From Chloroflexota bacterium (GTDB lineage: Bacteria; Chloroflexota; Anaerolineae; UBA1429), in assembly GCA_014360745.1 (NCBI GenBank), contig JACIWY010000257.1, positions 1-5,755 on the forward strand: a stretch of 5,755 bases of DNA, written 5' to 3'. The notes beneath the pieces were generated by a model, which saw only the letters and a list, made by a program, of their open reading frames with translations, had not been told where the DNA came from and made no database searches. This document shows positions 1 to 5,755 of this stretch, piece after piece. Both the position numbers and the translations under genes were made by a program. Each line of letters begins with the position of its first letter. Within the stretch, counting starts at the first letter, position 1.

Positions 1-22
1 ATCCGTTGACGAAGCGACCTAG
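1..22 (+). other. Probable 3' end of an upstream CDS (murG expected)
   Basis: The window opens just before murC with too little sequence to identify a gene. Reading from base 2 gives S-V-D-E-A-T and a TAG stop at 20-22. Reading from base 3 gives a different tail that stops at 24-26, so the true frame cannot be decided from these bases. In many dcw clusters murG precedes murC directly, which makes a MurG C-terminus the natural guess; this is inferred from gene order alone. Either stop would leave only 5 to 9 bases before murC, consistent with one transcript. Confidence 0.3.
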
Positions 23-31
23 GTAGGCGAA

Positions 32-1465
32 ATGTACGCTCGACAGACCAACACAGATCCCTTGCCTCAACGAATCCACCTGGTGGGCATCGGCGGGATC
101 GGACTTTCGGCCATCGCCCGCGTGTTGGCGATGCGCGGCCATGTGGTCTCGGGCTCGGACCTGCAAGATACGCCCATCCTCGAGGGATTGCGCGCGTTGG
201 GAGTGACAACCTATCAAGGCCATGCGGCGCATCAAGTAGGCGATGCCGAGCTGGTCGTTATGTCTTCGGCGGTGCCGGAGGATAATCCAGAAGTCATCGC
301 CGCTCGAGCGGCAGGCGTGGAAGTGCTCAAAAGGCAGGCCTTTATGGCCCGTCTATTAGCCGGATACCGCACAATAGCAGTGGCTGGCACGCATGGGAAA
401 ACAACAACGTCGGCCATGATCGCCACGATATTGGAGACGGCCGGGCTTGCACCTTCTTTTATCATTGGCGGGATCGTGGCCGAGTGGGGCACCAACGCCA
501 AGGCCGGCAACGGCGATTGGTTCGTTATCGAAGCAGACGAATACGAGCGCATGTTTCATGGCTTGTCTCCGACCGTGGCAGTGGTCACCAATATCGAGAT
601 GGATCATCCCGATTGTTATCGTAGCTTGGAAGAAATGCGCGAAGCATTCGCCATCTTTGTGCAAGGTATTTCCCAAGATGGATGTCTCGTGGCCTGTACC
701 GATAGCCCCGAGCTGATGCGTGTCTTGCGTGGCTTGTGGCAGGGCCGCCAAGATGTAGAAGCTGTTACCTACGGCCACAAAGCCGCCGATTACACGGTGT
801 CTAACATGGCTGCCAATGCTTGGGGCGGTGTCAATGGTGAGATTATCTATCGGGGTAAAGAGCTCGCCCGGCTTCACCTGCGCGTGCCGGGTGAGCACAA
901 CCTGTTGAATGCGACGGCAGCCTGGTTGACGGCGCGACGCTGCGGCGTAGATGGCGAGCTGGCCGCAAAGGCGCTGGCTACTTTTCGAGGGGTGCGGCGA
1001 CGTTTTGAATTCAAAGGGGAGGCGGGGGGAGTGTTGGTGATAGACGATTACGCCCATCACCCCACCGAGATCCGCGCGACACTGGCGGCGGCGCGATGGC
1101 GTTACCCGCAACAAAGGCTTTGGGCGGTGTTCCAGCCTCACACCTATAGCCGCACGGAGGCACTGTTTGACGAGTTCACCAGGGCCTTTGACGGAGCCGA
1201 TCGCGTGATCATCGCCGATATCTATGCCGCGCGTGCCAAGGAGCGCCCCACCGTGAGCGCGCAAGATCTGGTGGCCGCCATGGAGCACACTGGCGCAAGC
1301 TATGGCGGTTCGCCGGAACAGATCTTGGCCGAATTGTTGGCCGACTTGCGGCCCGGCGATGTGCTTTTAACCATGGGCGCGGGCGACGGCTATCTGGTCG
1401 GCGAGCGGGTGTTAACAGAACTGGCGAAGCGAGAGGGCGATGGCGGGCTTGGCAGCGTTGAGTGA
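32..1465 (+). CDS. murC: UDP-N-acetylmuramate--L-alanine ligase MurC
   Basis: This cytoplasmic Mur ligase uses ATP to add L-alanine to UDP-MurNAc, the first step of stem-peptide synthesis. All three family domains are visible in 477 residues, a normal MurC length. The N-terminal UDP-binding fold carries GIGGIGLSAIA at about residues 19-29. The ATPase domain has the P-loop GTHGKTTT at 119-126 (Lys123), the metal-binding EADEYERMF at 167-175 and TNIEMDHPD at 186-194. PGEHNLLNATAA follows at 286-297. The C-terminal domain has RRRFEFKG at 322-329, DDYAHHPTEI at 338-347 and QPHTYSRT at 368-375; RRRFE and DDYAHHPTEI are typical of MurC among the Mur ligases. The ATG at 32 follows AGGTAGG at 21-27, a usable but imperfect Shine-Dalgarno, and puts the nucleotide motif at the usual distance from the N-terminus. 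Its last 26 bases overlap murB, suggesting translational coupling. The EADEY and DHPDCY wording resembles Chloroflexota MurC. Nothing looks damaged. Confidence 0.97.
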   Translation: MYARQTNTDPLPQRIHLVGIGGIGLSAIARVLAMRGHVVSGSDLQDTPILEGLRALGVTTYQGHAAHQVGDAELVVMSSAVPEDNPEVIAARAAGVEVLKRQAFMARLLAGYRTIAVAGTHGKTTTSAMIATILETAGLAPSFIIGGIVAEWGTNAKAGNGDWFVIEADEYERMFHGLSPTVAVVTNIEMDHPDCYRSLEEMREAFAIFVQGISQDGCLVACTDSPELMRVLRGLWQGRQDVEAVTYGHKAADYTVSNMAANAWGGVNGEIIYRGKELARLHLRVPGEHNLLNATAAWLTARRCGVDGELAAKALATFRGVRRRFEFKGEAGGVLVIDDYAHHPTEIRATLAAARWRYPQQRLWAVFQPHTYSRTEALFDEFTRAFDGADRVIIADIYAARAKERPTVSAQDLVAAMEHTGASYGGSPEQILAELLADLRPGDVLLTMGAGDGYLVGERVLTELAKREGDGGLGSVE

Positions 1466-2426
1466 TGAGCTTTGCGCACGGGGTTATGCCGGGCGGTTGC
1501 GTGTTGGCGAGCCGTTGGCGCGACATACCACCTTCCGTATTGGGGGGGCGGCCGACTTGTTGCTCGTGGCCCGACGTTGTGAGGAATTGGGCGAGTGGGT
1601 TGCGTTGGCCCATGAACATCGGGTGCCCTTTTTGATCATCGGCGCGGGCAGCAATCTTTTGGTGGCCGACGGCGGAGTGCGCGGCTTGACCATTGTCAAC
1701 GCTTGTCGCGAATTTTCTCTCGACACATACGGGCAATTATGGGCCGACGCGGGCACATCGCTTGCTCAGCTGGCGCGAATCAGTGCCAGGCAGGGTTGGG
1801 CCGGTTTGGAATGGGCAGTGGGCATCCCAGGCACGCTCGGCGGAGCGGTGGTGGGCAACGCTGGCGCTTTCGGTGGCTGTATGGCCGATGTTATCCGCCA
1901 GGTGTTGCTCCTTCAACCTGACGGCCGAAAAGAGACGCTGGATGCGCGAGAGCTGGCATACGACTATCGCAGCAGTGCCTTAAAGCGCGCGCCTCGCTTG
2001 GCGCGCCCCGTCGTGTTAAGAGCGCTCTTGGAGCTACGGCCTGGCGACCCCGCTACACTGGCCGAGCGTATGCGCCAGATTCAAGCCCAACGCCGCGCGC
2101 AGCAGCCGCGAGGGCATTGTGCCGGCAGCGTCTTTCGGCGCACCGCCCGTTACCCGGCGGGCTTTTTGATCGATCGTGCAGGCTTGAAAGGGTCCCGTTT
2201 CGGAGATGCCGTGGTGTCGCCCAAACATGCCAACTTTATTATGAATGCCGGAGCGGCTACCGCGGCGGACGTCTTGGCCCTGATAGAGTATGTGCGCCGG
2301 GTGGTCTGGGAACAATTCCAGGAAGATCTGCAGCCGGAGATAGAATTCGTCGGCGATTGGGCGGATCTGCCTATGCGGCCCAAAGAGGTGATGAGGGCAA
2401 GCTCCATTCAGATCGATAGGAAATGA
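1440..2426 (+). CDS. murB: UDP-N-acetylmuramate dehydrogenase MurB (type II-like)
   Basis: This FAD enzyme uses NADPH to reduce UDP-GlcNAc-enolpyruvate to UDP-MurNAc in the cytoplasm, the step before MurC. The FAD-binding half shows RHTTFRIGGAADL at 28-40, IIGAGSNLLVADGG at 66-79 and GIPGTLGGAVVGNAGAFGG at 128-146. YDYRSS at 174-179 matches the family YR.S motif. GHCAGSVFRR at 225-234 holds the expected catalytic serine, Ser230, and is followed by AGFLIDRAGLKG at 240-251. PEIEFVG at 299-305 supplies the C-terminal catalytic glutamate, probably Glu300. The compact layout resembles the shorter type II MurB proteins rather than the E. coli type, and 328 residues is slightly long for that group. 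The ATG at 1440 lies inside murC, behind GAGAGGG at 1431-1437 with very short spacing, so coupling to murC translation is likely. In-frame TTG codons at 1449 and 1458 are weaker alternatives. A G7 tract and a GC-rich hairpin lie inside the gene and are listed separately. Confidence 0.96.
   Translation: MAGLAALSDELCARGYAGRLRVGEPLARHTTFRIGGAADLLLVARRCEELGEWVALAHEHRVPFLIIGAGSNLLVADGGVRGLTIVNACREFSLDTYGQLWADAGTSLAQLARISARQGWAGLEWAVGIPGTLGGAVVGNAGAFGGCMADVIRQVLLLQPDGRKETLDARELAYDYRSSALKRAPRLARPVVLRALLELRPGDPATLAERMRQIQAQRRAQQPRGHCAGSVFRRTARYPAGFLIDRAGLKGSRFGDAVVSPKHANFIMNAGAATAADVLALIEYVRRVVWEQFQEDLQPEIEFVGDWADLPMRPKEVMRASSIQIDRK
1987..2006 (+). repeat. GC-rich inverted repeat within murB
   Basis: GCGCGCC at 1987-1993 and GGCGCGC at 2000-2006 are perfect reverse complements separated by the six bases TCGCTT, giving a 7-bp all-GC hairpin. 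It encodes part of R-A-P-R-L-A-R-P in a variable stretch of MurB, just after the YRSS motif. No T-run follows, so it does not look like an intrinsic terminator. It may be a chance result of GC-rich arginine and alanine codons. Confidence 0.45.
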
Positions 2427-3565
2427 AAGGCAACGAAACGATGGGCAAGAAATTGCGCGTGGCCGTGCTTTTTGGCGGGCAATCGGGGGAGCATGAAGTC
2501 TCTTTGCTTTCTGCCAAGTCGGTCATGCAGGCTATGGATAAAGCCAAGTACGAGATCTATCCTGTAGGCATTACCAAATCGGGGCGCTGGCTGACCACCG
2601 GCGATCCCATGGCGCTACTCTCGTCTGGCGAGGAGCCCCCAACATTAGCGGAAGGATCGATAAGCGGTGCCTCCGACAACGCCCCGACCTCAATTGGCAG
2701 GCGTGACTTGGTGCCAGGCACGGCGCAGGCCCATTTCCCAGAGGTGGACGTGGTCTTTCCAGTATTGCATGGCACCTTTGGCGAAGACGGCACGGTTCAA
2801 GGCCTGCTGGAGCTGGCCGGTTTGCCTTATGTGGGTGCCGGCGTATTGGGTTCGGCGTTAGGCTTGGACAAAGTGGCCATGAAAGATGTGTTCACTGCAC
2901 GGGGGGTGCCCGTCGTCGAGTACATGGCTGTGCTGGCCAAGCGTTGGCGTCAGGAGCCAGAGGCGGTGATTGCCGAAGCCGAAGACCGCTTTGCTTATCC
3001 CATGTTCGTCAAACCGGCCAATCTGGGTTCGAGCGTAGGCGTATCCAAGGCCCATAACCGCCAGGAGCTGCGCCATGGCCTGGATTTGGCGGCACGCTTT
3101 GATCGCAAACTGTTAATCGAACGGGGGGTGAACGCCCGTGAGATCGAATGCAGCGTTCTGGGCAACGATGAACCCATCGCTTCGGTGCCGGGCGAGGTGG
3201 TGCCGAGCAATGAATTCTACGATTATCGGGCCAAGTATATTGACAATGCCTCCGAACTGTATATACCGGCCCCCATTCCGGCAGAAACGGCGGAGCGCGT
3301 GCGCGAACTGGCCGTTCGCGCCTTTCAAGCCGTCGATGGCGCAGGGCTAGCCCGCGTGGACTTTTTTCTCTGTCGCGATACGGGCCAGCTCTATGTGAAC
3401 GAGCTAAATACCATGCCGGGTTTTACTAGCATCAGCATGTATCCCAAATTGTGGGAGGCCAGCGGGATCCCTTATCCGGAACTGATCGACCGCTTGATCG
3501 AATTGGCGCTGGAGCGCCATCGTGAAAAACAAGCGTTGCAGCGGGTGTACACTTTTGACCATTAG
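2423..3565 (+). CDS. ddl: D-alanine--D-alanine ligase Ddl
   Basis: This ATP-grasp ligase joins two D-alanines in the cytoplasm to give the dipeptide that MurF adds to the precursor. The N-terminal FGGQSGEHEVS at 17-27 contains Glu23, equivalent to E. coli DdlB Glu15. HGTFGEDGTVQGLLE follows at 116-130. FVKPANLGSSVGVSK at 195-209 holds the ATP-binding Lys197 and Ser203 (DdlB Ser150). FYDYRAKY at 265-272 ends in Tyr272 (DdlB Tyr216), the residue associated with D-Ala rather than D-lactate as second substrate. RVDFF at 311-315 and NELNTMPGFTS at 327-337 supply the metal ligands. The 380 residues are normal for longer Ddl forms. The ATG at 2423 overlaps the murB stop as ATGA, typical of coupled translation. 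However, the ATG at 2441 (374 residues, starting M-G-K-K-L-R-V) fits the family N-terminus better and has AAAGG at 2426-2430. I kept the longer form, but the two starts are about equally likely. Confidence 0.96.
   Translation: MKGNETMGKKLRVAVLFGGQSGEHEVSLLSAKSVMQAMDKAKYEIYPVGITKSGRWLTTGDPMALLSSGEEPPTLAEGSISGASDNAPTSIGRRDLVPGTAQAHFPEVDVVFPVLHGTFGEDGTVQGLLELAGLPYVGAGVLGSALGLDKVAMKDVFTARGVPVVEYMAVLAKRWRQEPEAVIAEAEDRFAYPMFVKPANLGSSVGVSKAHNRQELRHGLDLAARFDRKLLIERGVNAREIECSVLGNDEPIASVPGEVVPSNEFYDYRAKYIDNASELYIPAPIPAETAERVRELAVRAFQAVDGAGLARVDFFLCRDTGQLYVNELNTMPGFTSISMYPKLWEASGIPYPELIDRLIELALERHREKQALQRVYTFDH
2426..2430 (+). promoter_or_regulatory. Possible Shine-Dalgarno for the alternative ddl start at 2441
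   Basis: AAAGG lies 10 bases before the in-frame ATG at 2441. The ATG at 2423 has AGGAA directly against it, too close for normal Shine-Dalgarno pairing, so starting at 2423 would rely on reinitiation after the murB stop. This site therefore bears on which ddl start is used. The spacing of 10 is slightly long, so the evidence is only moderate. Confidence 0.4.
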
Positions 3566-3568
3566 AGC

Positions 3569-3572
3569 AAGG
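3569..3572 (+). promoter_or_regulatory. Shine-Dalgarno site deciding the ftsQ start
   Basis: AAGG sits six bases before the ATG at 3579, in the 13-base gap after the ddl stop. It favours that ATG over the in-frame GTG at 3522, which would lie 44 bases inside ddl and has no good upstream purine tract. Confidence 0.65.
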
Positions 3573-3578
3573 CAGGCC

Positions 3579-4463
3579 ATGTCGAAACGAGGCAAGAGCG
3601 CAACCCCAGGAAGGCGGCGATCCTACTCCCGCCTGGGTAAAGAGGTATCGCCCGTTGATCTGGACGCTTTGCTTTTGCCCAAAGCGGCCAAAGCGCGTTT
3701 TGATTGGTCCAAAGTATTGGCAGCGCTGATCTTCCTAGGAAGTGTGGCCCTGCTCTATCAGTTCTATGCATCGCCGCGCTTTCGTGTGCATCAAGTGATT
3801 GTACGGGGGACGCGGTTGCTGGCCCGAACAAAGGTCGAGGCGGCCGCCGATGTCAGGGGACAAAGCCTGTTCACCATATGCACGGCGGAATTGATCGACC
3901 GCCTGCAAACACAATTCGGCAATCTGGCCCATATATCGGCCTCGTGCCACTTGCCCAACAGGGTGGTCATCTCGGTGCGCGAAAAGCACGCGGTGTTGGC
4001 CTGGTACAGCGGTGAGCGTTACTGGTGGGTAGACAAGGAAGGGAACATTTTAGGTAACGACGAGGAGAGCGGAGGATCTGCTGCGAACCCATCCGAACTC
4101 GGCATCGTGGTGATCCGAGATGTTGCCAGTATCGCACCACAGCCTCAGAGCTTTGTGGTTGGCGTGCCTTGGGAGCTGGCTCTGGAGATGAAGGCCGCGC
4201 TGCCTGCTATCCAGGAATTCGATTATACTCGCGAGCACGGACTAATCCTCTACGTCACCGAAGAACGCTGGCCGGTATACCTGGGGCATGAAGGAGATGC
4301 CGCAACCAAAGTCGCGGTGATGCAAGCACTGGTAGCTCGCTTATCCCAAGAGCGGATTCCGGCCAAGTATTTAGACTTGCGAGATGAGACGGCCCCAACC
4401 TTTGAACGGCGCGATGGCGGGAAGGATCGAACGTGGAGCGGACAATCGTTGGCATTGATATAG
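3579..4463 (+). CDS. ftsQ: Cell division protein FtsQ (DivIB family)
   Basis: FtsQ is a bitopic membrane protein of the divisome that, with FtsL and FtsB-type partners, links the Z-ring to septal wall synthesis. The 294-residue product has a basic cytoplasmic segment (about 1-45, with GRRRSYSR at 11-18) and one hydrophobic span at about 46-63. A POTRA domain follows at about 68-138, with FRVHQVIVRG at 68-77 and LPNRVVISVRE at 125-135. The FtsQ/DivIB region continues with WWVDKEGNIL at 149-158 and ends in the family-like KYLDLRDE at 263-270. About 24 further residues look poorly conserved, and the last ten or so codons overlap ftsA. The start at 3579 is chosen for its AAGG site; an upstream GTG at 3522 would add 19 unconvincing residues encoded inside ddl. 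The only two cysteines, Cys101 and Cys123, both lie in the extracytoplasmic POTRA domain. The family assignment rests on architecture, motifs and position between ddl and ftsA. Confidence 0.93.
   Translation: MSKRGKSATPGRRRSYSRLGKEVSPVDLDALLLPKAAKARFDWSKVLAALIFLGSVALLYQFYASPRFRVHQVIVRGTRLLARTKVEAAADVRGQSLFTICTAELIDRLQTQFGNLAHISASCHLPNRVVISVREKHAVLAWYSGERYWWVDKEGNILGNDEESGGSAANPSELGIVVIRDVASIAPQPQSFVVGVPWELALEMKAALPAIQEFDYTREHGLILYVTEERWPVYLGHEGDAATKVAVMQALVARLSQERIPAKYLDLRDETAPTFERRDGGKDRTWSGQSLALI
4421..4426 (+). promoter_or_regulatory. Shine-Dalgarno site for ftsA, inside ftsQ
   Basis: GAAGGA lies six bases before the GTG at 4433 and supports this non-ATG start. Because the site and start are within the ftsQ reading frame, ribosomes translating ftsQ will cross them. 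Confidence 0.75.
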
Positions 4464-5656
4464 GCACAACCAAGATCTGTACCCTGGTCGGCCAGGTCGA
4501 TAACCAGGGGGTGATGAGGGTCATTGGCGTGGGCGTGGTCCCTTCGCGGGGGCTGCGCAAGGGGGGCATCGTCGATCTGGAAGCGGTGACGCGCGCCATT
4601 GGCCAATCGGTACAAAAAGCCGAGCAAGTGTCGGGCTATGCCATCAACGAGGCCTATATCGGCGTGGGCGGCAGCCATATCGCCTCGCAAAACAGTCGTG
4701 GGGTGGCCGCCATCGGCCGCGGCGATCGCCCCGTAGATCGCGACGATGTGGAAAGGGCCATGGAGAACGCGCAAGCCATCGCCCTGCCTCACAACCGACG
4801 GGTGATCCACTGCTTGCCTCGGGGCTTTATCCTCGATGGACAGGACGGTATCAAGAACCCCTTGGGGCTGATGGGGTATCGGTTAGAAGTAGAAGTGCAT
4901 ATCATTACCGGTGCGATGAGCGCCATCCAGAATTTGATCCAATGTGTCGAGGGGAATCGTATCTCGCCGATCGACCTGGTGGTGCAACCCTTGGCCTCCT
5001 CCGAGGCGGTGTTGACTGAAGAGGAGCGTACGATGGGAGTGGCGCTTGTCGATTTGGGCGGTGGCACCATCGACATGGCCATCCATATCGACCAGAGTGT
5101 ATGGGAAACCTTGGTGCGTCGTGTAGGCGGCAATCATATCACCCTTGACATCGCGAAAGGGCTGCGCACCCCTTTCGCTACGGCAGAGGACATTAAAATT
5201 CGCTATGCCCATGCCATCCCCTCTATGGTAAATGAGCGAGAGGTGATCGAGATCGCCGGCTTTGGTGACAAGAGCCTGTACACCATTTCACGTCGCGAAT
5301 TGTGTGATATCGTCGCCATGCGCGTCGAGGAAATGATCGAGATCATCGGCCAAGAGATCCGCCGGTCCGGCTTCGATGGCCTGCTGCCCGCCGGTTTAGT
5401 GCTCACCGGCGGTACGGCCAACCTGCGAGGATTGCGCGAATTGGCCGAACAAAGGCTCCAAATGCCGGTGCGTATCGGCATGCCGCGCAAGCTTTACGGC
5501 CTGGTGGAGGCGATCAATAGCCCAGCCTATGCGACCGCCGTCGGCTTGTTGCTCTGGGGCATGCAACAAGAGACCGAAGGTCGCGAAGGAATGTACGGAG
5601 GAGAGAAGACGGGGATTGAGCGGGCCCTGGAATGGTTCAAAAATTTGTTGCCCTAG
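4433..5656 (+). CDS. ftsA: Cell division protein FtsA
   Basis: FtsA is an actin-like ATPase that binds the FtsZ C-terminus, polymerises at mid-cell and tethers the Z-ring to the membrane. The actin-fold nucleotide motifs are in order: phosphate 1 GIDIGTTKI at 7-15, phosphate 2 VALVDLGGGTIDMAI at 203-217, and the adenosine motif LVLTGGTANLRGL at 322-334. The FtsA-specific 1C (SHS2) domain, at about residues 85-160, replaces actin subdomain 1B; it includes RVIHCLPRGF at 123-132 and LEVEVHIITGA at 151-161. The protein ends in the amphipathic helix GIERALEWFKNLLP (394-407), the expected membrane-targeting sequence, after a short charged linker. The 407 residues match the family. The start is a GTG, chosen because it has a strong Shine-Dalgarno six bases upstream and gives M-E-R-T-I-V-G-I-D, the usual FtsA beginning. 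It overlaps ftsQ by 31 bases, which suggests coupled translation. FtsA is followed by ftsZ, its direct partner. Wording such as VGVGVVPSRG and VGGNHITLDI suggests Chloroflexota. Confidence 0.97.
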   Translation: MERTIVGIDIGTTKICTLVGQVDNQGVMRVIGVGVVPSRGLRKGGIVDLEAVTRAIGQSVQKAEQVSGYAINEAYIGVGGSHIASQNSRGVAAIGRGDRPVDRDDVERAMENAQAIALPHNRRVIHCLPRGFILDGQDGIKNPLGLMGYRLEVEVHIITGAMSAIQNLIQCVEGNRISPIDLVVQPLASSEAVLTEEERTMGVALVDLGGGTIDMAIHIDQSVWETLVRRVGGNHITLDIAKGLRTPFATAEDIKIRYAHAIPSMVNEREVIEIAGFGDKSLYTISRRELCDIVAMRVEEMIEIIGQEIRRSGFDGLLPAGLVLTGGTANLRGLRELAEQRLQMPVRIGMPRKLYGLVEAINSPAYATAVGLLLWGMQQETEGREGMYGGEKTGIERALEWFKNLLP

Positions 5657-5682
5657 ACCGCTGTGCATTTTTAGCTTACAAT
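5654..5682 (+). promoter_or_regulatory. Candidate sigma-70-type promoter for ftsZ
   Basis: TAGACC at 5654-5659 matches the -35 consensus TTGACA at four of six bases. TACAAT at 5677-5682 matches TATAAT at five of six, and the spacer is exactly 17 bases. It begins at the ftsA stop codon and occupies the only real gap in the cluster. Transcription would start near 5689, leaving a leader of about 20 bases with the ftsZ ribosome site. Extra ftsZ promoters inside dcw operons are known in other bacteria. There is no extended -10 TG, and sites of this quality arise by chance. Confidence 0.4.
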
Positions 5683-5695
5683 GTGCGAGCTGTAG

Positions 5696-5701
5696 AAGGA
5701 G
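5696..5701 (+). promoter_or_regulatory. Shine-Dalgarno site for ftsZ
   Basis: AAGGAG, eight bases before the ATG at 5710, is the strongest ribosome site in the window. It fits the high FtsZ output normally needed relative to FtsA and FtsQ. A second in-frame ATG at 5722 has GGGAG five bases upstream, but the 5710 start has the better match. Confidence 0.8.
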
Positions 5702-5709
5702 TCGATCAC

Positions 5710-5755
5710 ATGGGAGATGCAATGAACCTGGCAAATTGCGCGCAGATCAAAGTCG
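5710..5755 (+). CDS. ftsZ: Cell division protein FtsZ, 5' end only
   Basis: Only 15 codons lie in the window, reading M-G-D-A-M-N-L-A-N-C-A-Q-I-K-V. The final A-Q-I-K-V matches the segment of FtsZ that runs directly into the first glycine-rich GTP-binding loop (usually IKVIGVGGGG). FtsZ is the tubulin-like GTPase that forms the Z-ring, and ftsZ usually follows ftsA directly, as here. The start is supported by AAGGAG at eight bases. An alternative ATG at 5722 would remove four residues. The gene runs off the window end, so its integrity cannot be judged. The call rests on this short match plus gene order. Confidence 0.85.
   Translation, partial: MGDAMNLANCAQIKV

Noticed and set aside
356..1288. 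310-codon open frame on the minus strand opposite murC
   Set aside because: It is entirely antisense to a fully supported murC, has no recognisable domain, and is rich in Arg, His, Gly and Pro as expected from a shadow frame in GC-rich coding DNA.
1209..1736. 175-codon minus-strand frame across the murC/murB junction
   Set aside because: It is antisense to two well-supported genes, of low complexity with many Arg and Pro residues, and shows no motif.
3522..3578. Upstream GTG start extending ftsQ by 19 codons
   Set aside because: It lies inside ddl without a good ribosome site, and the added residues do not look like an FtsQ N-terminus; the ATG at 3579 has AAGG at ideal spacing.
4250..4810. 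186-codon minus-strand frame across the ftsQ/ftsA junction
   Set aside because: It is antisense to conserved FtsQ and FtsA coding sequence, with no recognisable domain.
5661..5672. T5 run after ftsA as a possible terminator
   Set aside because: No GC-rich stem precedes the T-run, and ftsZ follows closely in the same orientation.
5662..5687. Short direct repeat TGTGC in the ftsA-ftsZ gap (5662-5666 and 5682-5686)
   Set aside because: Only five bases are shared, so chance is sufficient, and there is no palindromy to suggest an operator.
1..5755. Mobile element, CRISPR array, RNA gene or novel system
   Set aside because: The window is almost entirely filled by conserved dcw genes, and I saw no array repeats, terminal inverted repeats, tRNA-like folds or foreign-looking segments.

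Overview
This window is an ordinary, intact stretch of a bacterial division and cell wall (dcw) cluster. All genes are on the plus strand and packed with overlaps or very short gaps. The order is murC, murB, ddl, ftsQ, ftsA and the first 15 codons of ftsZ. The protein signatures suggest Chloroflexota: MurC has an EADEYERMF block followed by TNIEMDHPDCY, and FtsA has VGVGVVPSRG and VGGNHITLDI. I judged these by recalled family resemblance, not by a search. Composition looks moderately GC-rich and uniform by eye, with frequent TTG leucine codons, and I see no sign of horizontal transfer.

Layout: the first 22 bases probably hold the last codons of an upstream gene (murG would be expected). Bases 32-3565 carry three cytoplasmic peptidoglycan-precursor enzymes: MurC (UDP-MurNAc:L-Ala ligase), MurB (UDP-MurNAc reductase) and Ddl (D-Ala:D-Ala ligase). 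Bases 3579-5656 carry two division proteins: FtsQ (one membrane span plus a POTRA domain) and FtsA (actin-like membrane anchor of FtsZ). After a 53-base gap, the only appreciable non-coding stretch, ftsZ begins at 5710 behind a strong Shine-Dalgarno sequence and a possible sigma-70-type promoter.

How the genes work together: MurB makes UDP-MurNAc and MurC adds L-Ala to it. Ddl supplies the D-Ala-D-Ala later added by MurF, which is not in this window. FtsQ belongs to the divisome scaffold that links the Z-ring to septal wall synthesis, and FtsA tethers FtsZ filaments to the membrane. Overlaps of 26 bases (murC/murB), 4 bases (murB/ddl) and 31 bases (ftsQ/ftsA), and a 13-base gap (ddl/ftsQ), indicate one transcript with translational coupling.

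I found no mobile element, CRISPR array, RNA gene or undescribed system. The points worth a second look are modest: a candidate ftsZ promoter, an isolated cysteine pair in FtsQ, the long ftsQ/ftsA overlap, the uncertain ddl start, and a GC-rich hairpin and a G7 tract inside murB.
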